This document shows, piece after piece, positions 45,627 to 54,398 of a stretch of 64,000 bases of DNA. The stretch is from Aestuariirhabdus litorea (GTDB lineage Bacteria > Pseudomonadota > Gammaproteobacteria > Pseudomonadales > Aestuariirhabdaceae). Both the position numbers and the translations under genes were made by a program. The notes under the pieces are model-generated. The model was not told the origin of the DNA, ran no database searches, and saw nothing but the letters and a program-made list of their open reading frames with translations. Position 1 is the stretch's first letter; every line of letters begins with the position of its first letter. The stretch covers positions 62,001-126,000 of the forward strand of contig NZ_QWEZ01000001.1 in the NCBI RefSeq assembly GCF_003864255.1, given 5' to 3'.

Positions 45627-45640
45627 TTAACCTGAGTTAA
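45627..45640. promoter_or_regulatory. dyad upstream of the Crp/Fnr regulator, possible operator
   Basis: TTAAC-CTGA-GTTAA, a perfect 5-bp dyad with a 4-nt spacer, lies in the 116-bp divergent gap between the Crp/Fnr-type regulator (start 45620) and the SDR gene (start 45737). Crp/Fnr proteins bind dyads of this spacing class, but the sequence does not match the classical TGTGA or TTGAT half-sites, so the assignment is tentative. Confidence 0.4.
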
Positions 45641-45736
45641 TGACAGGACGCTCAGGGAGCACCTACACTGCGCAAAAAGAATAACAGGCCGGTCGGTTGC
45701 GCTCCAGCACAGACCGGCGTCGCGGAGAGTGATCAG

Positions 45737-46543
45737 ATGTACCCATTAGCAGATCGAGTGGTATTGGTGACCGGGGCCAGCGGTGGCCTGGGCAAAGCGT
45801 TGTGTGCCGAACTGTTGGGCAAGGGGGCGCGAGTCGTCGCCGCCGACGTGGACGAGCAGTCGCTGGCCCAGTTGGTAGAAGAGCTGGGAGGCGATCGCCT
45901 GAAAACCCATCGACTTGATGTTACCGACCCCCAGGCCTGCGCGCGGGTGGTGGAGCAGGTGATCGCCGAGTGGTCGGCGATCGATGTGCTGATCAATAAC
46001 GCCGGGGTGACCCATTTCAGCCGCTTCGACGTCAGCGAGCTGGAGGGTCTCCGGCGAGTTATCGACATCAACCTTCTGGGCAGCATCAATGTGACCCAGG
46101 CGGCTCTCCCCTCTATCATCCAGCGCCGGGGGATGGTGGTCGGGCTCTCCAGTGTGGCCGGCTTTTCACCTCTCTATGGTCGCAGTGCCTACAGCGCCAG
46201 TAAGCACGGCCTTGAGGGGTTTCTCTCCACCCTGCGCGTGGAGCTGGCGGAGACGGGGGTGCGGGTGCTGACGGTGTGTCCGGCCTTTATCCAGACCCAG
46301 CCCGTGCAGCGCCCGGCATCCGCGCCCCAGGGGGTGGCTCGCCCGGGACAGGCATCAGCGACCGCCGGTCGGGTGATGATGCCCGGGGAGGCCGCGGCGG
46401 CCATCGTGACCGCCATGGAGCGGCAACAGCGACGCCTTCTGCTGGGCAAGGTCGCCTATTTCGCCTGGTTCCTCAGCCGTCTCTCTCCCCGCCTTTATGA
46501 GTGGGTCATGGTGCGCCAGACCCGTGGCGAAGTGGAATCCTGA
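45737..46543 (+). CDS. short-chain dehydrogenase/reductase
   Basis: A 268-residue classical SDR: cofactor motif VTGASGGLGKAL, INNAGVTHFSRF, catalytic Ser in GLSSVAGF, and the YSASK active-site motif near residue 153. The C-terminal extension (RRLLLGKVAYFAWFLSRLSPRLYEWVMVRQ) is hydrophobic and may attach it to the membrane, as in many lipid-acting SDRs. GGAGAG precedes the ATG. It is followed 12 bp later by a bile-acid-symporter family gene on the same strand. Confidence 0.92.
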   Translation: MYPLADRVVLVTGASGGLGKALCAELLGKGARVVAADVDEQSLAQLVEELGGDRLKTHRLDVTDPQACARVVEQVIAEWSAIDVLINNAGVTHFSRFDVSELEGLRRVIDINLLGSINVTQAALPSIIQRRGMVVGLSSVAGFSPLYGRSAYSASKHGLEGFLSTLRVELAETGVRVLTVCPAFIQTQPVQRPASAPQGVARPGQASATAGRVMMPGEAAAAIVTAMERQQRRLLLGKVAYFAWFLSRLSPRLYEWVMVRQTRGEVES

Positions 46544-46555
46544 CGGAGTCGAAGG

Positions 46556-47443
46556 ATGGAGCCAATCATAGGTTACGACCAGAGCCAACAGTGGCTTCTC
46601 AACAGTATTCTTGCCCTGATCACACTTGGTATCGCCCTCGAGTTAAGGGTGGCCGACTTTATTGCGGTGCTGCGCCAGCCCCGCGCAATTTTTGTGGGAG
46701 CGCTGGCCCAGCTGCTGGTGTTGCCGGCGGCGACCTGGGTACTGATTAGCCTGGTGCCGATGCACCCGGGCATCGCCCTGGGCCTGCTGATGGCGGCCTG
46801 TTGCCCGGGGGGCGGCATGTCCAACTTCTTTACCAGCCTGGCCAAGGGCAACGTGGCACTGTCGGTTTCGATGACGGCGATCTCCTCCTCGATCGCCATG
46901 CTAATGCTGCCGATCAACTTCCTTTTTTGGGCCAGCATCAACAGCGATACCAGCGAGTTATTGCGGGCCTTCGATATCGACCGCGGGGAGTTTATTCTCA
47001 ACCTGCTGATGATCCTTTTGATCCCGCTGCTGGTGGGGTTGATGGTTCGTCACTTTTGGGCGGGATTTGCCCACGGGCTGATGAAGCCGCTGCGGGTGTT
47101 TTCGCTGATGGCCCTGCTCACCTTTGTATTGGCGGGCATCGGTGGCAACCTGCAACTCTTCAGCGTCGTTATGGCGCCGGTGTTGCTGCTGGTCACGCTC
47201 CACAATGCCATGGCGTTGGGCATCGGCTATCTGGTTTCACGAGCAGGGGGACTGTCGGTGGTTGACCGCAGGGCTATCACCCTCGAAGTGGGTATCCAGA
47301 ACAATGGACTGGGGCTGGCGATTATCTTTGCCTTTTTTGATGGCAATGGTCATATGGCGCTGGTGGCGGCCTGGTGGGGCGTATGGCATCTGGTGTCGGG
47401 GGCGATCCTGGCCTGGCTATTTTCCCGTCGACCCCTGCAGTGA
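46556..47443 (+). CDS. bile acid:sodium symporter (BASS) family transporter
   Basis: A 295-residue membrane protein with 9-10 helices. The family's segment AACCPGGGMSNFFTSLAKGNVALSVSMT (crossover sodium-site region) and the later TLEVGIQNNGLGLAIIFAFF match BASS transporters, which move organic anions with Na+. The actual substrate could be pantoate, a keto acid or a steroid-like compound. It lies directly behind the SDR and ahead of a flavoenzyme, so it may import the substrate they act on (inference). Confidence 0.9.
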   Translation: MEPIIGYDQSQQWLLNSILALITLGIALELRVADFIAVLRQPRAIFVGALAQLLVLPAATWVLISLVPMHPGIALGLLMAACCPGGGMSNFFTSLAKGNVALSVSMTAISSSIAMLMLPINFLFWASINSDTSELLRAFDIDRGEFILNLLMILLIPLLVGLMVRHFWAGFAHGLMKPLRVFSLMALLTFVLAGIGGNLQLFSVVMAPVLLLVTLHNAMALGIGYLVSRAGGLSVVDRRAITLEVGIQNNGLGLAIIFAFFDGNGHMALVAAWWGVWHLVSGAILAWLFSRRPLQ

Positions 47444-47562
47444 ACCTAACCCGGTGCAGGCTTCCTCGCGGTGCCTGGGCTACTGGTTTACACTCGGGTG
47501 GGCGTTGGGCACCCTGCGGGGATTAGGCCCGCCTTTTTCATCACTCCAGCGCAGGAAGCGAT

Positions 47563-49248
47563 ATGACAGAAGCGCAGGCACAGGGCAACCCCCTCCGCAT
47601 TGGAAGGCGATACCGCCGGGGGCGGGTCGAGGGGCACTTCGATGCCATTATCATTGGTTCCGGCCCGGCCGGCCTGGCCGCCGGGGTCTGCCTGTCCAAG
47701 AGCGGGCAGCGGGTTTTGGTGCTCGAACAGCACTACACCGCCGGCGGCTTCAGCCACAGTTACAGCCGGAAGGGATATGAGTGGGATGTGGGCGTGCACT
47801 ACATCGGTGATGTCGGTCACCGGGGTACGGTGGCCAGCCGGCTCTGCGACTATCTCTCCGATCGCCAGCTGCGCTGGGCCTATATGGGCGACAATTACGA
47901 TCGCTTTTTGATGGGTAGCGAACGCTTCGATCTGCGGGCGGGCGAGAAGGCCTTTCGGGAGGGGTTGGTGGAGCGTTTTCCTGAAGAGGCCATGGCGATC
48001 GACCGTTACCTTGAGCTGATTCGCCGGGTCTCCAAGGCGATGCCCGGCTTCAGCCTCGACAAGCTGCTGCCCCGCTGGGCCGTTTCCCTGCGGCGGCTTA
48101 TCTGGCCGTTACCCGACTGTTTTAATCGCCCCACCTATCAGGTGCTGCGGGACCTGACCGCCAACGAAAAGCTGATAGCGGTACTCTGTGGCCAGTACGG
48201 CGATAATGGCCTACCCCCCAAAAAGTCCAGTTTCCTGATCCATGCCCTGATAGCCCGTCACTACCTGAATGGCGGCTACTATCCGGTGGGCGGAGCCTCA
48301 CAGATTGCTGCCAGCCTGCTGAAACCTATCCGGGCCGCCGGTGGTGAACTCTTTACCTACGCCCGGGTCGAGCAGATTTTGGTGGAGGGGGGGCGTGCCG
48401 TTGGTGTGCGCATGGTCGATGGGCTGGAGATCCGCTCCCCAAGGGTGATCAGTACGGTGGGGGTGTTTAACACCTTCAATCGACTGCTGCCGGATTCCGC
48501 CGCTCGAGCTGGAGGTTATCGGGAGAAATTACACGGGGTGCGGCCGGCGATGGCCCACGTAGGGGTTTATATTGGCATTCGTGAGAGTTCTTCATCCCTT
48601 GGCTTAGAGCGCACCAACCTCTGGATCTATCCCGACGAATTCCATGACGCCAATCTGGACAACTTCTGCCAGGATATGCGACGCCCCTTTCCGGCGGTCT
48701 ATATCTCCTTCCCTTCCGCCAAGGACCCCAGCTGGGAGCAGCGCTATCCGGGGCGTGCCACCATTGAGATGGTGGCGCCGGCCCCCTGGAAGTGGTTCGC
48801 CCCCTGGCAGGACAAACCCTGGGGTAAGCGGGGTGAGGACTACGAGGCACTGAAGGCGCAGTTGGGTCGTCGGCTGCTGGAGGTGCTCTACGAACAGTTG
48901 CCACAGCTGAGGGGCAAAATCGATTACTACGAGGTATCGACGCCGCTGTCGACGGCGCATTTTGCTGGCTATAGCCAGGGTGAGATCTACGGTATCGATC
49001 ATGACCCCGCGCGCTTCGAGCAGCAATGGCTACGCCCCAAAACCCGCATCAAGGGGCTTTACCTGAGTGGCCAGGATACGCTTACCTGCGGCTTTATGGG
49101 GGCCCTTGCCAGTGGGGTGATCAGTGCCATTGCGGTGCTTGGCTGGCGCGCTCATGGTGTGCTGCGGGGGCTTGCGCGGCGCCAGCCCCGGCGTGTCCCT
49201 GAACAGGCGACGGCGTCGCCCTCCGCAACGATGCGTGAAACCGGCTAG
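47563..49248 (+). CDS. FAD-dependent oxidoreductase, retinol-saturase/carotene-isomerase type
   Basis: A 561-residue flavoenzyme. The FAD-binding motif is DAIIIGSGPAGLAAGVCLSKSG (about residues 26-47), followed by LVLEQHYTAGGFSHSYSRKGYEWDVGVHYIG, characteristic of the phytoene desaturase/CrtISO/RetSat superfamily. The C-terminal GLYLSGQDTLTCGFMGALASG is the second FAD segment. The closest remembered type is all-trans-retinol 13,14-reductase-like. The substrate is probably a hydrophobic polyene or lipid. The last 35 residues are Arg/Pro/Ala-rich and probably disordered. No crt genes are nearby. Confidence 0.87.
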   Translation: MTEAQAQGNPLRIGRRYRRGRVEGHFDAIIIGSGPAGLAAGVCLSKSGQRVLVLEQHYTAGGFSHSYSRKGYEWDVGVHYIGDVGHRGTVASRLCDYLSDRQLRWAYMGDNYDRFLMGSERFDLRAGEKAFREGLVERFPEEAMAIDRYLELIRRVSKAMPGFSLDKLLPRWAVSLRRLIWPLPDCFNRPTYQVLRDLTANEKLIAVLCGQYGDNGLPPKKSSFLIHALIARHYLNGGYYPVGGASQIAASLLKPIRAAGGELFTYARVEQILVEGGRAVGVRMVDGLEIRSPRVISTVGVFNTFNRLLPDSAARAGGYREKLHGVRPAMAHVGVYIGIRESSSSLGLERTNLWIYPDEFHDANLDNFCQDMRRPFPAVYISFPSAKDPSWEQRYPGRATIEMVAPAPWKWFAPWQDKPWGKRGEDYEALKAQLGRRLLEVLYEQLPQLRGKIDYYEVSTPLSTAHFAGYSQGEIYGIDHDPARFEQQWLRPKTRIKGLYLSGQDTLTCGFMGALASGVISAIAVLGWRAHGVLRGLARRQPRRVPEQATASPSATMRETG

Positions 49249-49260
49249 CGCCCTTGCGGG

Positions 49261-50073
49261 TCAGGGGCTGTTCTTTTTATCGTAGACGGCTATCAGTTGA
49301 CTGCTGAGGGCCAGCAGGTGGCCATCGGGGTGATAAATCATCGCCTCTGTGTGGGCGTAACCGTGATGGGCCATGCGGATGCTGGCGTCGTAGTAGAGCC
49401 ATTCGCTGCCATCCAGTGGCTGCTCCAATAATGACAGAGGGTAAGCCAGCTCCAGGCTCCAGGTAACGGTTGCGCAGGGACAGGGCCGTTTCAGCTTCTG
49501 GATCACCGTGGGGGGCCAGGCATCAATCAAGGCCACCAGGTGGGCATTGCCGAACGTGGCGGGTGGCTCGGAAAACCGCATCCAACCGCTTATGTGGTTA
49601 TGGGGACTGTTGGAGAAGGGCAGGCCGCCGCTGCTGTAGATGAAATCGATATGCTGTACAAACGCCGGTGTGATGCCGGCAAGGTAGCCAAAGCGCTGCC
49701 CCTGTTCCGGGTCTGGTAGTTGCGGCGGTTCGGGACGCAGCTCCAGCCCGGAGTCGCGCTCGATGCCATAGCAGGCGCTCAATTGACAGACGGTTTTGTC
49801 GTTTTGCAGGGCACGACCACTGTATTGGGAAATAGACCCTCCCACGGAGAGTGCTTCGGTACTCAGGTGGCACTCCTGCTCGGTCCGTAGTGCGCCGCTG
49901 AAGTTCACCAGCACCGAGCGCAGGATGCGTTCGTCGGGCACCTGGGTATCAATAGCGCGCAACACCAGGGCCGCGCTAAGGCCGCCAAAGGTGGTGTGCC
50001 CCTGTCCCCAGTCGGGGGTAATGCTGATGGGCTTTTGCTGCGCGGCCAGGGCCAGGTAGTCGTCGATTAACAC
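49261..50073 (-). CDS. acyl-CoA thioesterase, TesB-like double hotdog
   Basis: A 270-residue protein with two hotdog halves. The N-terminal TPDWGQGHTTFGGLSAALVLRAI and the C-terminal SWMRF...TVTWSLELAYPL...YDASIRMAHHGYAHTEAMIYHPDGHLLALSSQ resemble TesB/YbaW-type thioesterases that hydrolyse medium- or long-chain acyl-CoA. It converges on the retinol-saturase-like gene with a 12-bp gap. It fits the lipid-related character of this region. Confidence 0.87.
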   Translation of the reverse strand: MLIDDYLALAAQQKPISITPDWGQGHTTFGGLSAALVLRAIDTQVPDERILRSVLVNFSGALRTEQECHLSTEALSVGGSISQYSGRALQNDKTVCQLSACYGIERDSGLELRPEPPQLPDPEQGQRFGYLAGITPAFVQHIDFIYSSGGLPFSNSPHNHISGWMRFSEPPATFGNAHLVALIDAWPPTVIQKLKRPCPCATVTWSLELAYPLSLLEQPLDGSEWLYYDASIRMAHHGYAHTEAMIYHPDGHLLALSSQLIAVYDKKNSP

Positions 50074-50118
50074 AAGAGGGCTCCTCGGGGGCTAGTGATG
50101 GGTGCGTAGGAATAATGG

Positions 50119-50754
50119 CTAACGCAGATGGGTATAGACGTAGGCGTGCAGGATCAGCTGTTCCTGCTCGGGCAACTCCCCAAACAGCACCCCGTAGGCC
50201 GCGACGCAGTCGGGAAGCCGGCAGCTATCAAGTACCGTGCGCACCTCGCCTTTCAGGTTCAGTACCCGGCTGATGTTAGCGACCTCCAGCTTCACTGTGA
50301 TGATCAGTTGATCCCCTGAGCGCAGGTGATCGTGACGACTTTCAAGGCGGCAGCCGCCGGTACTGAGATCGACGATGGTGGCCGGTATCTTTTCCCCGTT
50401 GACCTGCAGCGAAGCGATCTGCTTGACCTCGATACGCACTGCCCGGCGGATTTCGTCGGTTGCAATCGCGTTGGGGTAGCGCAGGTGCAGGCAGGGAAAG
50501 GGCACCATGGAGACGTGAATGACCTCGGTGCTGAAGGCGACCGCCGAGTTGGTCTCGTTGGAGAAAAAACGAACGTTGATCTTGTCTTGCGGGCGTGCCG
50601 GTCGAGGGCCGCCGTTGGTCACCGGGGTGGTCACCAGAAGGCTGGTGCCTGCCAGATAGCCGACCAGGCGGGAGCGTTCACGGATATCTTCGGTATGGTG
50701 AAACTGCAGCTGGAGCGGCAGTCCAGGCATCAGTTTAAGGTCGTCCAGTGTCAT
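50119..50754 (-). CDS. PilZ domain protein, YcgR-like architecture
   Basis: A 211-residue protein with an N-terminal YcgR-like (PilZN) domain (about 1-100) and a C-terminal PilZ domain (about 105-205). The c-di-GMP-binding signatures are RRAVR and DLSTGGCRLES. YcgR slows the flagellar motor when c-di-GMP is high, so this may link to the PomAB stators and to the EAL protein at 34-38 kb (inference). The ATG at 50754 was preferred, because the longer in-frame extension lies antisense to the DUF2956 gene and has no family match. Confidence 0.88.
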   Translation of the reverse strand: MTLDDLKLMPGLPLQLQFHHTEDIRERSRLVGYLAGTSLLVTTPVTNGGPRPARPQDKINVRFFSNETNSAVAFSTEVIHVSMVPFPCLHLRYPNAIATDEIRRAVRIEVKQIASLQVNGEKIPATIVDLSTGGCRLESRHDHLRSGDQLIITVKLEVANISRVLNLKGEVRTVLDSCRLPDCVAAYGVLFGELPEQEQLILHAYVYTHLR

Positions 50755-50901
50755 TGTGATTCTTATCAAGACATAACCCATGCACCCTATCAGCGACGAC
50801 AGGTGCAGACAAGCCTTGTGTTGGCTTGACCAGGCTGTGGTATGTTGGAGGCCGTTAAAGGGCTGCAGGTGGTGGTCCGTGAGTAGGTCAGAGGAGTCCT
50901 G

Positions 50902-51261
50902 TTGGCGATCATGGCGAAGCACAATGCTGGAGAAAAAAAGCGATCCGAACGCAGTGGAGAGGAGGCGCTGGCGATTGCCCGCGCTACCCAGAAACCGGGT
51001 CAGAGCAAGGAGCAGACGCGCTTGATTGCGCAGGGGATCCAGAAGGGGATCGAGCAGTACAAGCGGCAGCAGAAGGCCAAGGCAAGGGAGTTGGATAAGC
51101 GACTCAAGCAGGTGCGCCGCCGTGCTGATGTCGAACCGGTGGTGCCCGAGGCCAGGGTGCTGGCTGAGACACCGGTCCCCCGTAGCGCTCGCCTGCCCTG
51201 GGTGCTGCTGCTCCTGAGCTGGTGCGCCATGGGCGCGGCCCTCGGGTTGGGGCTGGTTTGA
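50902..51261 (+). CDS. DUF2956 family protein
   Basis: A 119-residue protein with a basic, Lys/Gln-rich cytoplasmic region (EEALAIARATQKPGQSKEQTRLIAQGIQKGIEQYKRQQKAK, which matches my memory of DUF2956), a charged linker, and one C-terminal membrane helix (LPWVLLLLSWCAMGAALGLGLV). It is a tail-anchored protein of unknown function. The TTG at 50902 has GAGGAG at good spacing; the ATG at 50911 (MAKHN) is the alternative and agrees with homologues starting MAK. Confidence 0.85.
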   Translation: MAIMAKHNAGEKKRSERSGEEALAIARATQKPGQSKEQTRLIAQGIQKGIEQYKRQQKAKARELDKRLKQVRRRADVEPVVPEARVLAETPVPRSARLPWVLLLLSWCAMGAALGLGLV

Positions 51262-51283
51262 GACGATAATGGCGGGAGAGGGT

Positions 51284-52030
51284 ATGGGTAAACGTCTTTT
51301 GATCACCGGCGCCGGACGTGGTATCGGCGCCGCCACCGCCCGCCTGGCCGCCACCCGGGGGTACAGGGTGATGGTCAATTACCACCGCGATCCGCGCTCC
51401 GCCGAGCAGTTGGTGCAGGCGATCCGGGCGGGCGGCGGCGAGGCGGTGGCCTGGCAGGCCGATGTCGCCGATGAGCGGTCGGTGGGTGCGATGTTCGCCG
51501 AGTTGGATCGTCATTGGGGTGGGCTGGACGCGCTGGTCAATAATGCCGGTATGCTGGAACAGCAATGCCGGCTTGGGCAGATCGACGGTGCCCGCCTGCA
51601 GCGGGTGTTTGCGACCAATGTGTTCGGTAGTTTCTTTTGTGCTCGCCAGGCGGTGCAGCGCATGTCCACCGCCCTGGGCGGTGATGGCGGAGCCATTGTT
51701 AACCTCTCCTCCATCGCCGCCAGCCTGGGAGCACCGGGGGAGTACCTGGATTACGCCGCCGCCAAGGGTGCGATCGACAGTTTCACCCGAGGCCTGGCCA
51801 AAGAGGTGGCGGCGGAGGGGATCCGGGTCAACGCCGTCCGTCCCGGGGTGATCGATACCGGGATTCATGCCAGTGGGGGTGAGCCGGGGCGGGTGGCACG
51901 GGTCGCCCCTTCGGTGCCCCTGCAGCGTGGCGGCACGGCCGAGGAGGTGGCGCAGGCCGTGCTCTGGCTGCTCAGTGATGAGGCCTCTTACTGCACCGGC
52001 GCGCTGCTGGATGTATCGGGTGGACGCTAA
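51284..52030 (+). CDS. short-chain dehydrogenase/reductase
   Basis: A 248-residue SDR of the FabG-like type: LLITGAGRGIGAATARLA, VNNAGMLEQQ, the catalytic Ser in NLSSIAA, YAAAK active-site motif near residue 164, and the C-terminal SYCTGALLDVSGGR. NADPH is suggested by the Arg after the glycine-rich loop and by NYHRDPRSAEQ. The ATG at 51284 follows GGGAGAGG; an ATG at 51269 is less likely. It lies eight bp-range downstream of DUF2956 and ahead of a methyltransferase. Confidence 0.92.
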   Translation: MGKRLLITGAGRGIGAATARLAATRGYRVMVNYHRDPRSAEQLVQAIRAGGGEAVAWQADVADERSVGAMFAELDRHWGGLDALVNNAGMLEQQCRLGQIDGARLQRVFATNVFGSFFCARQAVQRMSTALGGDGGAIVNLSSIAASLGAPGEYLDYAAAKGAIDSFTRGLAKEVAAEGIRVNAVRPGVIDTGIHASGGEPGRVARVAPSVPLQRGGTAEEVAQAVLWLLSDEASYCTGALLDVSGGR

Positions 52031-52051
52031 GCATTAAAGGAGAGTTATTGT

Positions 52052-52678
52052 ATGTCCAGACTGTTTTCGATCTTCTATGACCGCATCATGCGCGAAACGG
52101 AGAAGGCTTGCCTGCGGGAGTGGCGGCAGGCGTTACTGGCGGATTGCCGCGGGCGCGTGCTGGAGATCGGCGCAGGAACCGGTGCCAGCCTGGAGTTTTA
52201 TCCGCCACACCTCGATGAACTGCTGGTGTGTGAGCCGGATCCCGGTATGCGCGCTTTGCTGACGCAGCGGGTGGATAACGCGACCCTTCCTTTCACGGCA
52301 TCGGTAGCGGATTTTGCCGGCGAGCGCCTGGAGGTGGGGGACGAGTCGATGGACGCAGTCGTCTCCAGCCTGGTGCTCTGTTCGGTGCAGCACCAGCGCG
52401 GTACCTTGCACGAGATCTACCGGGTGCTCAAACCGGGGGGGCAACTGTTTTTCCTGGAGCACGTTGCCGCAGAGGCGGGTAGCTCCCGGCACCGCTGGCA
52501 GCGCTGGATCGAGCCGGTCTGGAAACGGCTGGCGGGCAACTGTCACCTCACCCGTTGCACGGAGCAGGCGATGATCGAGGCCGGTTTTGAGATCGCCCAG
52601 GTGGAGCGTCAAAGCCTGCGCAAGGTGCCGGCGGTGGTACGTCCCTCCATCCGTGGAGTTGCCCGCAAACCCGCCTAG
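52052..52678 (+). CDS. class I SAM-dependent methyltransferase
   Basis: A 208-residue methyltransferase with motif I VLEIGAGTGASLEF, acidic residue in VCEPDPGM, motif III-like VVSSLVLCSVQH and YRVLKPGGQLFFLEHV. It resembles UbiE/METTL7-like enzymes acting on lipophilic or thiol acceptors, but the substrate is not evident. Its TAG stop overlaps the stop of the convergent alkB gene within a CTAG palindrome. Confidence 0.9.
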   Translation: MSRLFSIFYDRIMRETEKACLREWRQALLADCRGRVLEIGAGTGASLEFYPPHLDELLVCEPDPGMRALLTQRVDNATLPFTASVADFAGERLEVGDESMDAVVSSLVLCSVQHQRGTLHEIYRVLKPGGQLFFLEHVAAEAGSSRHRWQRWIEPVWKRLAGNCHLTRCTEQAMIEAGFEIAQVERQSLRKVPAVVRPSIRGVARKPA

Positions 52679-53844
52679 GGTGTCAGTCCGTAGGTGCGGA
52701 TCAGTTGCTCTCGCCGCGCAGGATCAAAGTTGATGCGGCTGGCCTGTCCGCCGGCCCAGCGAACAAGGCGAGGATTCATCACCCGGAACCAGAGCGGGGG
52801 AAAATAGGCCAGTAGGAACATGCCGAAGTAGCCATTGGGCAGCTCGGGCAGGTTGCTGAAATGGCGCAGGGACTGGAAACGGCGGGCCGGGTAGGCGTGG
52901 TGGTCCGAATGGCGTTGCAGGTGGAACAGGGCCCAGTTGGAGAACAGGTGGTTGCTGTTCCAGGAGTGGTGCGGCTGGCAGCGCTCGTAACGACCGTTTT
53001 CCTGCTTCTGGCGCAGCAGCCCATAGTGCTCTACATAGTTGGCGGAGGTGAGCTGGAAGGCGCCCCACAGGGCGGTAATCGCCAGGAAGGGGATCATGAT
53101 GGGGCCAAACAGCAGGATCAGGGTGGCGTACAGTGCCAGGGTGATCGCCAGCGGCTGCAGTATTTCGTTGCGGTAAGACCAGCGCGAGTAACCGCGTTTG
53201 GCCAGCCGTTCGCTCTCCAGTGCCCAGGCGCGGAACCAGCCCCCCGGCAGTTCGCGCAGGGCAAAGCGCCAGATGCTCTCACCCATGCGGGAGGATGCGG
53301 AGTCTTCGGGGGTGGCTACATTGCGATGGTGACCGAGGTTGTGCTCCAGGGTGAAGTGGCCGTAGCCCCCCAGAGAGAGCACCACTTTGGCCAGGTTTTT
53401 CTCGAGCCGGCTCGGCTTGTGGCCGATCTCATGGCCCAGATTGAGGCCGTAGCCGCACACGCCGCCGGTAGTGAGCGCCACGGCGATCAGCCCGTGCAGG
53501 GGGAGCTCATGGGTGCCCACGAACCAGGCCGCGGCGATAAAAAAGATCCACAGCAGCGGTACCAGGGCGTAGGTGATATAGCGGTAGTAGGGGTCCTTCT
53601 CCAGCAGCGGAACTACCTGCTCGGGTGGGTTGCTGGTGTCCTCTCCCAGCAGGGCGTCGAGCAGGGGGATGACCATGTAGTTGAAGGCAACCGGTATCCA
53701 GAGCACCCAGCTTTGACCACTGGCGAGGTAGAGTGCCGGGCCCAGCAGGGTAAGGCTGGGGACCAGCAGGGAGACAAACCAGCTGTATCGCTTGTGGTCC
53801 TGGTAGCGGGTGCCGTCTGCGGCGGTGAAGGTGGTGGCGAACAT
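52675..53844 (-). CDS. alkB: alkane 1-monooxygenase (AlkB family)
   Basis: A 389-residue integral-membrane non-heme di-iron hydroxylase with about six helices. All eight-histidine signatures are present: HEIGH (about residue 141), HNLGHH (about 171) and LQRHSDHH (about 317), plus NYVEHYGLLR, typical of AlkB. It hydroxylates medium-chain n-alkanes at the terminal carbon using rubredoxin. No rubredoxin or rubredoxin reductase is in the window. GAGGAGGT lies nine bases before the ATG at 53844. A longer N-terminal extension was rejected because the strong ribosome-binding site fixes the start. Confidence 0.94.
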   Translation of the reverse strand: MFATTFTAADGTRYQDHKRYSWFVSLLVPSLTLLGPALYLASGQSWVLWIPVAFNYMVIPLLDALLGEDTSNPPEQVVPLLEKDPYYRYITYALVPLLWIFFIAAAWFVGTHELPLHGLIAVALTTGGVCGYGLNLGHEIGHKPSRLEKNLAKVVLSLGGYGHFTLEHNLGHHRNVATPEDSASSRMGESIWRFALRELPGGWFRAWALESERLAKRGYSRWSYRNEILQPLAITLALYATLILLFGPIMIPFLAITALWGAFQLTSANYVEHYGLLRQKQENGRYERCQPHHSWNSNHLFSNWALFHLQRHSDHHAYPARRFQSLRHFSNLPELPNGYFGMFLLAYFPPLWFRVMNPRLVRWAGGQASRINFDPARREQLIRTYGLTP

Positions 53845-53988
53845 CAGGGGGTTACCTCCTCGTGGTCTGTCACCCAGTGTAGCAAGCCCGGTGGAGTTGC
53901 GTAGCGCAGCCGATTCGGCCGCGCAGGTAGACGCCGAACGGGCTACGCTGTAGGGCAGATCGTCAGAGGGTAACGCAGGAGTGGGTCT

Positions 53989-54396
53989 ATGGGGGGGTGG
54001 CAGAAGGTGCACCTGTGGGTCGGTGCCATGGGGGTGCTGTTGTTTCTCGTTAGTGGTGCCTATATGAACAGCAATTTCCCCGACCTCTATGGGGGCAACA
54101 TGATGGTGCGCATGATGTACCGGGCCAACCATGTCTACCTGCTGTTGGGCAGCCTGGTGAACCTGGGGCTGGCGATGGTAACCCTGGCTCCCCTTCTGGG
54201 TGCCTGGCGGTGGGTGCGCGGCGGGGCGTCGCTGCTGCTGGTGGTGGGAAACCTGTTGCTGTTGTTTGCCTTCTGGTGGGAGCCTGCGGCCCAGCGCATT
54301 GATCGACCGCTCACCTTCTGGGGGCTGATCCTGCTGATGGCCGGCACCGGCGCTTTGCTGCTGGCCTGGTTTAAGCGGGACGCCGAAACAGGCTGA
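53989..54396 (+). CDS. four-helix membrane protein of unknown function
   Basis: A 135-residue protein with about four membrane spans (about residues 8-25, 48-68, 76-96 and 105-125). It has the segment NSNFPDLYGGNMMVRMMYRANHVY in the first loop, which is conserved-looking and positively charged. I do not recognise a named family. It diverges from alkB across a 144-bp gap and ends 2 bp before the convergent TAXI gene. Confidence 0.75.
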   Translation: MGGWQKVHLWVGAMGVLLFLVSGAYMNSNFPDLYGGNMMVRMMYRANHVYLLLGSLVNLGLAMVTLAPLLGAWRWVRGGASLLLVVGNLLLLFAFWWEPAAQRIDRPLTFWGLILLMAGTGALLLAWFKRDAETG

Positions 54397-54398
54397 GG

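Noticed and set aside
52675-54132. A longer AlkB extending to 54132
   Set aside because: The ATG at 53844 has GAGGAGGT at nine bases. The extension is antisense to the membrane protein at 53989 and has no AlkB-like sequence.
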